Of a DNA stretch of 7,215 bases, positions 5,736-7,215 are shown in pieces; position 1 is the stretch's first letter, and every line of letters begins with the position of its first letter. The translations under genes were made by a program, and so were the position numbers. The DNA is taken from NCBI GenBank assembly GCA_963582255.1, contig CAUZRD010000109.1, positions 1 to 7,215 of the forward strand, written 5' to 3'. The notes under the pieces are model-generated. The model did not search any database and was not told the DNA's origin. It saw only the letters and a program-made list of their open reading frames with translations. This stretch comes from CAUZRD01 sp963582255 (GTDB lineage Bacteria; Pseudomonadota; Alphaproteobacteria; Rhizobiales; TMED25).

Positions 5736-7046
5736 TCATGTCTCGCTAGTGAATACTCGCTCGAAGATAGTTGAGGTATGACGAGTGTGATAATCTAGGT
5801 CGAATAGCCCGTCGATTTCCGTGGCCGATAGTTTGCAGAAAACTTCCGGATCGTGTTTTAGAAGGTCGAGAAACGTCCCTTCGCCATTCCAGGATGCCAT
5901 AGCATTGGTTTGTACTAGGCGGTAGGCGTCTTCCCGGCTGACGCCGTTTTGAGTCAACGCGAGAAGCACTCTTTGGGAATGAATTAGACCTCCAAGCTGA
6001 TCCAGATTAGCCCGCATCCTATCTGGATAGACCAACAGATTCTCCATTACGCGGGTCATCCGGGAGAGGGTAAAATCAAGCGCGATGGTTGTATCCGGTG
6101 CGATAATACGCTCGACGGAAGAATGGGAAATGTCGCGCTCGTGCCAAAGGGCAACATTTTCCATTGCGGGGATAACGGCTGCTCTAATGAGCCGCGAAAG
6201 TCCTGTTGCATTCTCAGTCAAAACCGGATTGCGTTTGTGGGGCATGGCAGATGAGCCCTTTTGCCCTTTGGCGAAAAACTCCTCAACCTCCCGAACTTCG
6301 CTTCTTTGCAGATGACGAATTTCAATCGCCAGACGCTCAACTGAACTTGCTATCACGCCGAGAGTTGCAAAAAACATTGCATGGCGATCGCGAGGGATGA
6401 TCTGGGTTGAGATGGTTTCGGGCTCAAGGCCAAGTTGTTCTGCAACATAGGCCTCAACGCGCGGGTCAACATTTGCAAATGTGCCGACGGCGCCAGAGAT
6501 CATGACTGTGGCAATTTCACGGCGAGCTGCTTTTAACCGCTCTCGGGCTCTAGAAAATTCGGCGTAGAAGGTCGCAAGTTTTAAACCGAAGGTAGTTGGT
6601 TCTGCGTGTATTCCATGACTGCGTCCGATACAGGGGGTGAATTTGTGCTCATGGGCCCGGGATGATAATGCCGCCAATAAGCCATCAAGGTCAGAAATTA
6701 AGAGGTCAGCTGCCTTAGTCAGCTGCACATTGAAACAAGTGTCAATGACATCAGAAGAGGTCATTCCCTGGTGAACAAAACGTGCTTCAGGACCAATAAT
6801 TTCAGCTAGATGAGTAAGGAAAGCAATGACATCATGATGTGTGGTACGTTCAATTTCATCGATCCTGTCGCTATCAAATACGGCGTTCCTACCTTTTTCC
6901 CAAACCCTTCGCGCGGCGCTCTGCGGGATGACACCAAGTTCGGCCATGGCAGTCGCGGCATGGGCTTCAATTTCGAACCAGATTCGAAAGCGGGTGTCGG
7001 GTGCCCATATCCGTTCCATATCTGGGCGCGAATATCTTGGAATCAT
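5736..7046 (-). CDS. purB: adenylosuccinate lyase PurB
   Basis: A 436-residue member of the fumarase/aspartase superfamily, acting as a cytoplasmic homotetramer. It splits fumarate from SAICAR to give AICAR, and from adenylosuccinate to give AMP. Family marks are TTHHD at 68-72, TSSD at 96-99, GRSHGIHAEP at 141-150 with the probable general-acid His144, the superfamily signature loop GSSAMPHKRNP at 264-274 containing the catalytic serine, and HERDISHSS at 302-310. Length and N-terminus (MIPRYSRPDMERIW) match the Bacillus/alphaproteobacterial type. GAGG (7052-7055) lies 5 nt before the ATG. It shares strand with the purC operon but is separated from it by about 900 nt and the oppositely oriented zeta gene, so it is probably its own transcription unit. 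No intrinsic terminator is visible after its stop. Confidence 0.98.
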   Translation of the reverse strand: MIPRYSRPDMERIWAPDTRFRIWFEIEAHAATAMAELGVIPQSAARRVWEKGRNAVFDSDRIDEIERTTHHDVIAFLTHLAEIIGPEARFVHQGMTSSDVIDTCFNVQLTKAADLLISDLDGLLAALSSRAHEHKFTPCIGRSHGIHAEPTTFGLKLATFYAEFSRARERLKAARREIATVMISGAVGTFANVDPRVEAYVAEQLGLEPETISTQIIPRDRHAMFFATLGVIASSVERLAIEIRHLQRSEVREVEEFFAKGQKGSSAMPHKRNPVLTENATGLSRLIRAAVIPAMENVALWHERDISHSSVERIIAPDTTIALDFTLSRMTRVMENLLVYPDRMRANLDQLGGLIHSQRVLLALTQNGVSREDAYRLVQTNAMASWNGEGTFLDLLKHDPEVFCKLSATEIDGLFDLDYHTRHTSTIFERVFTSET

Positions 7047-7160
7047 GATGACCTCGCTGTTGATTAACGCGTGTTAGCAAATCGTTGGCAATGGGACAAT
7101 GAATATTATCCCTGCTTTGATCTTAGTGTGGAGGTGCGCGCACGAGCCGAATAATTGGTC
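7047..7160. promoter_or_regulatory. purB upstream region
   Basis: This stretch should contain the purB promoter. An A+T-rich patch gives GATAAT on the minus strand (7105-7110), about 60 nt before the purB start, but no convincing -35 box lies at 16-18 nt. No operator or riboswitch is recognisable. If the ORF at 7161 is real, this is a 114-nt divergent promoter region. Confidence 0.35.
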
Positions 7161-7215
7161 ATGGCACCCGGTCGCTTTTCAACTATTCTAACGGTGGTTG
7201 GGTTGCTTGCTAATC
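7161..7215 (+). CDS. possible start of an unidentified divergent gene, cut by the right edge
   Basis: ATG at 7161 opens a frame reading MAPGRFSTILTVVGLLAN and running off the window. A basic residue followed by a hydrophobic run is what a signal peptide or first membrane segment looks like. No good Shine-Dalgarno is seen: the GGAGGTG-like bases near 7129 are too far upstream. A TAA closes the frame just upstream of the ATG. Eighteen codons are too few to name a family. Confidence 0.3.
   Translation, partial: MAPGRFSTILTVVGLLAN

Noticed and set aside
1..7215. Mobile element, CRISPR array, tRNA/rRNA gene, prophage or defence system
   Set aside because: No transposase, integrase, terminal repeats, regularly spaced repeats, tRNA-like cloverleaf or defence domain could be seen. 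The gene content is conserved housekeeping.

Overview
The window is a chromosomal housekeeping region, almost certainly from an alphaproteobacterium with moderate G+C. The basis is the gene set and order: the purine genes purC-purS-purQ-purL run straight into a BolA-family gene and a monothiol glutaredoxin gene. In addition, purB and a gene for the alphaproteobacterial F1-ATPase zeta inhibitor (DUF1476) lie just upstream of purC. I cannot assign genus or species from sequence alone.

Layout, left to right on the + strand. Positions 1-233 hold what may be the 3' end of an unidentified + strand gene, then inverted repeats between it and the convergent glutaredoxin gene. Positions 234-4836 are one minus-strand operon read right to left: purC, 46 nt gap, purS, 4-nt overlap, purQ, 4-nt overlap, purL, 20 nt gap, bolA, 12 nt gap, grxD. 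Positions 4837-5104 form a divergent control region; it also contains a doubtful 49-codon ORF ending 18 nt before purC. Positions 5105-5425 (+) encode the zeta subunit. Positions 5426-5735 hold no intact gene. Frame-shifted pieces there read like the N- and C-terminal ends of an HpcH/HpaI aldolase, so I call a heavily deleted pseudogene. Positions 5736-7046 (-) are purB. Positions 7047-7215 are the purB upstream region, plus the possible first 18 codons of a divergent gene running off the right end.

Function. PurS, PurQ and PurL are the three parts of the multi-subunit FGAM synthase. PurC makes SAICAR, and PurB cleaves SAICAR and later adenylosuccinate. The operon therefore covers three steps of inosinate synthesis, and PurB also catalyses the last step to AMP. 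BolA and the CGFS glutaredoxin form a known iron-sulfur trafficking pair and appear to be co-transcribed with the purine genes. The zeta protein restrains ATP hydrolysis by F1, so the locus joins adenine nucleotide synthesis, ATP conservation and Fe-S handling.

I found no mobile element, CRISPR array, RNA gene or novel multi-gene system. The most interesting points are the aldolase remnant, the small ORF before purC, and the four-codon leader ORF that ends on the purS start codon.
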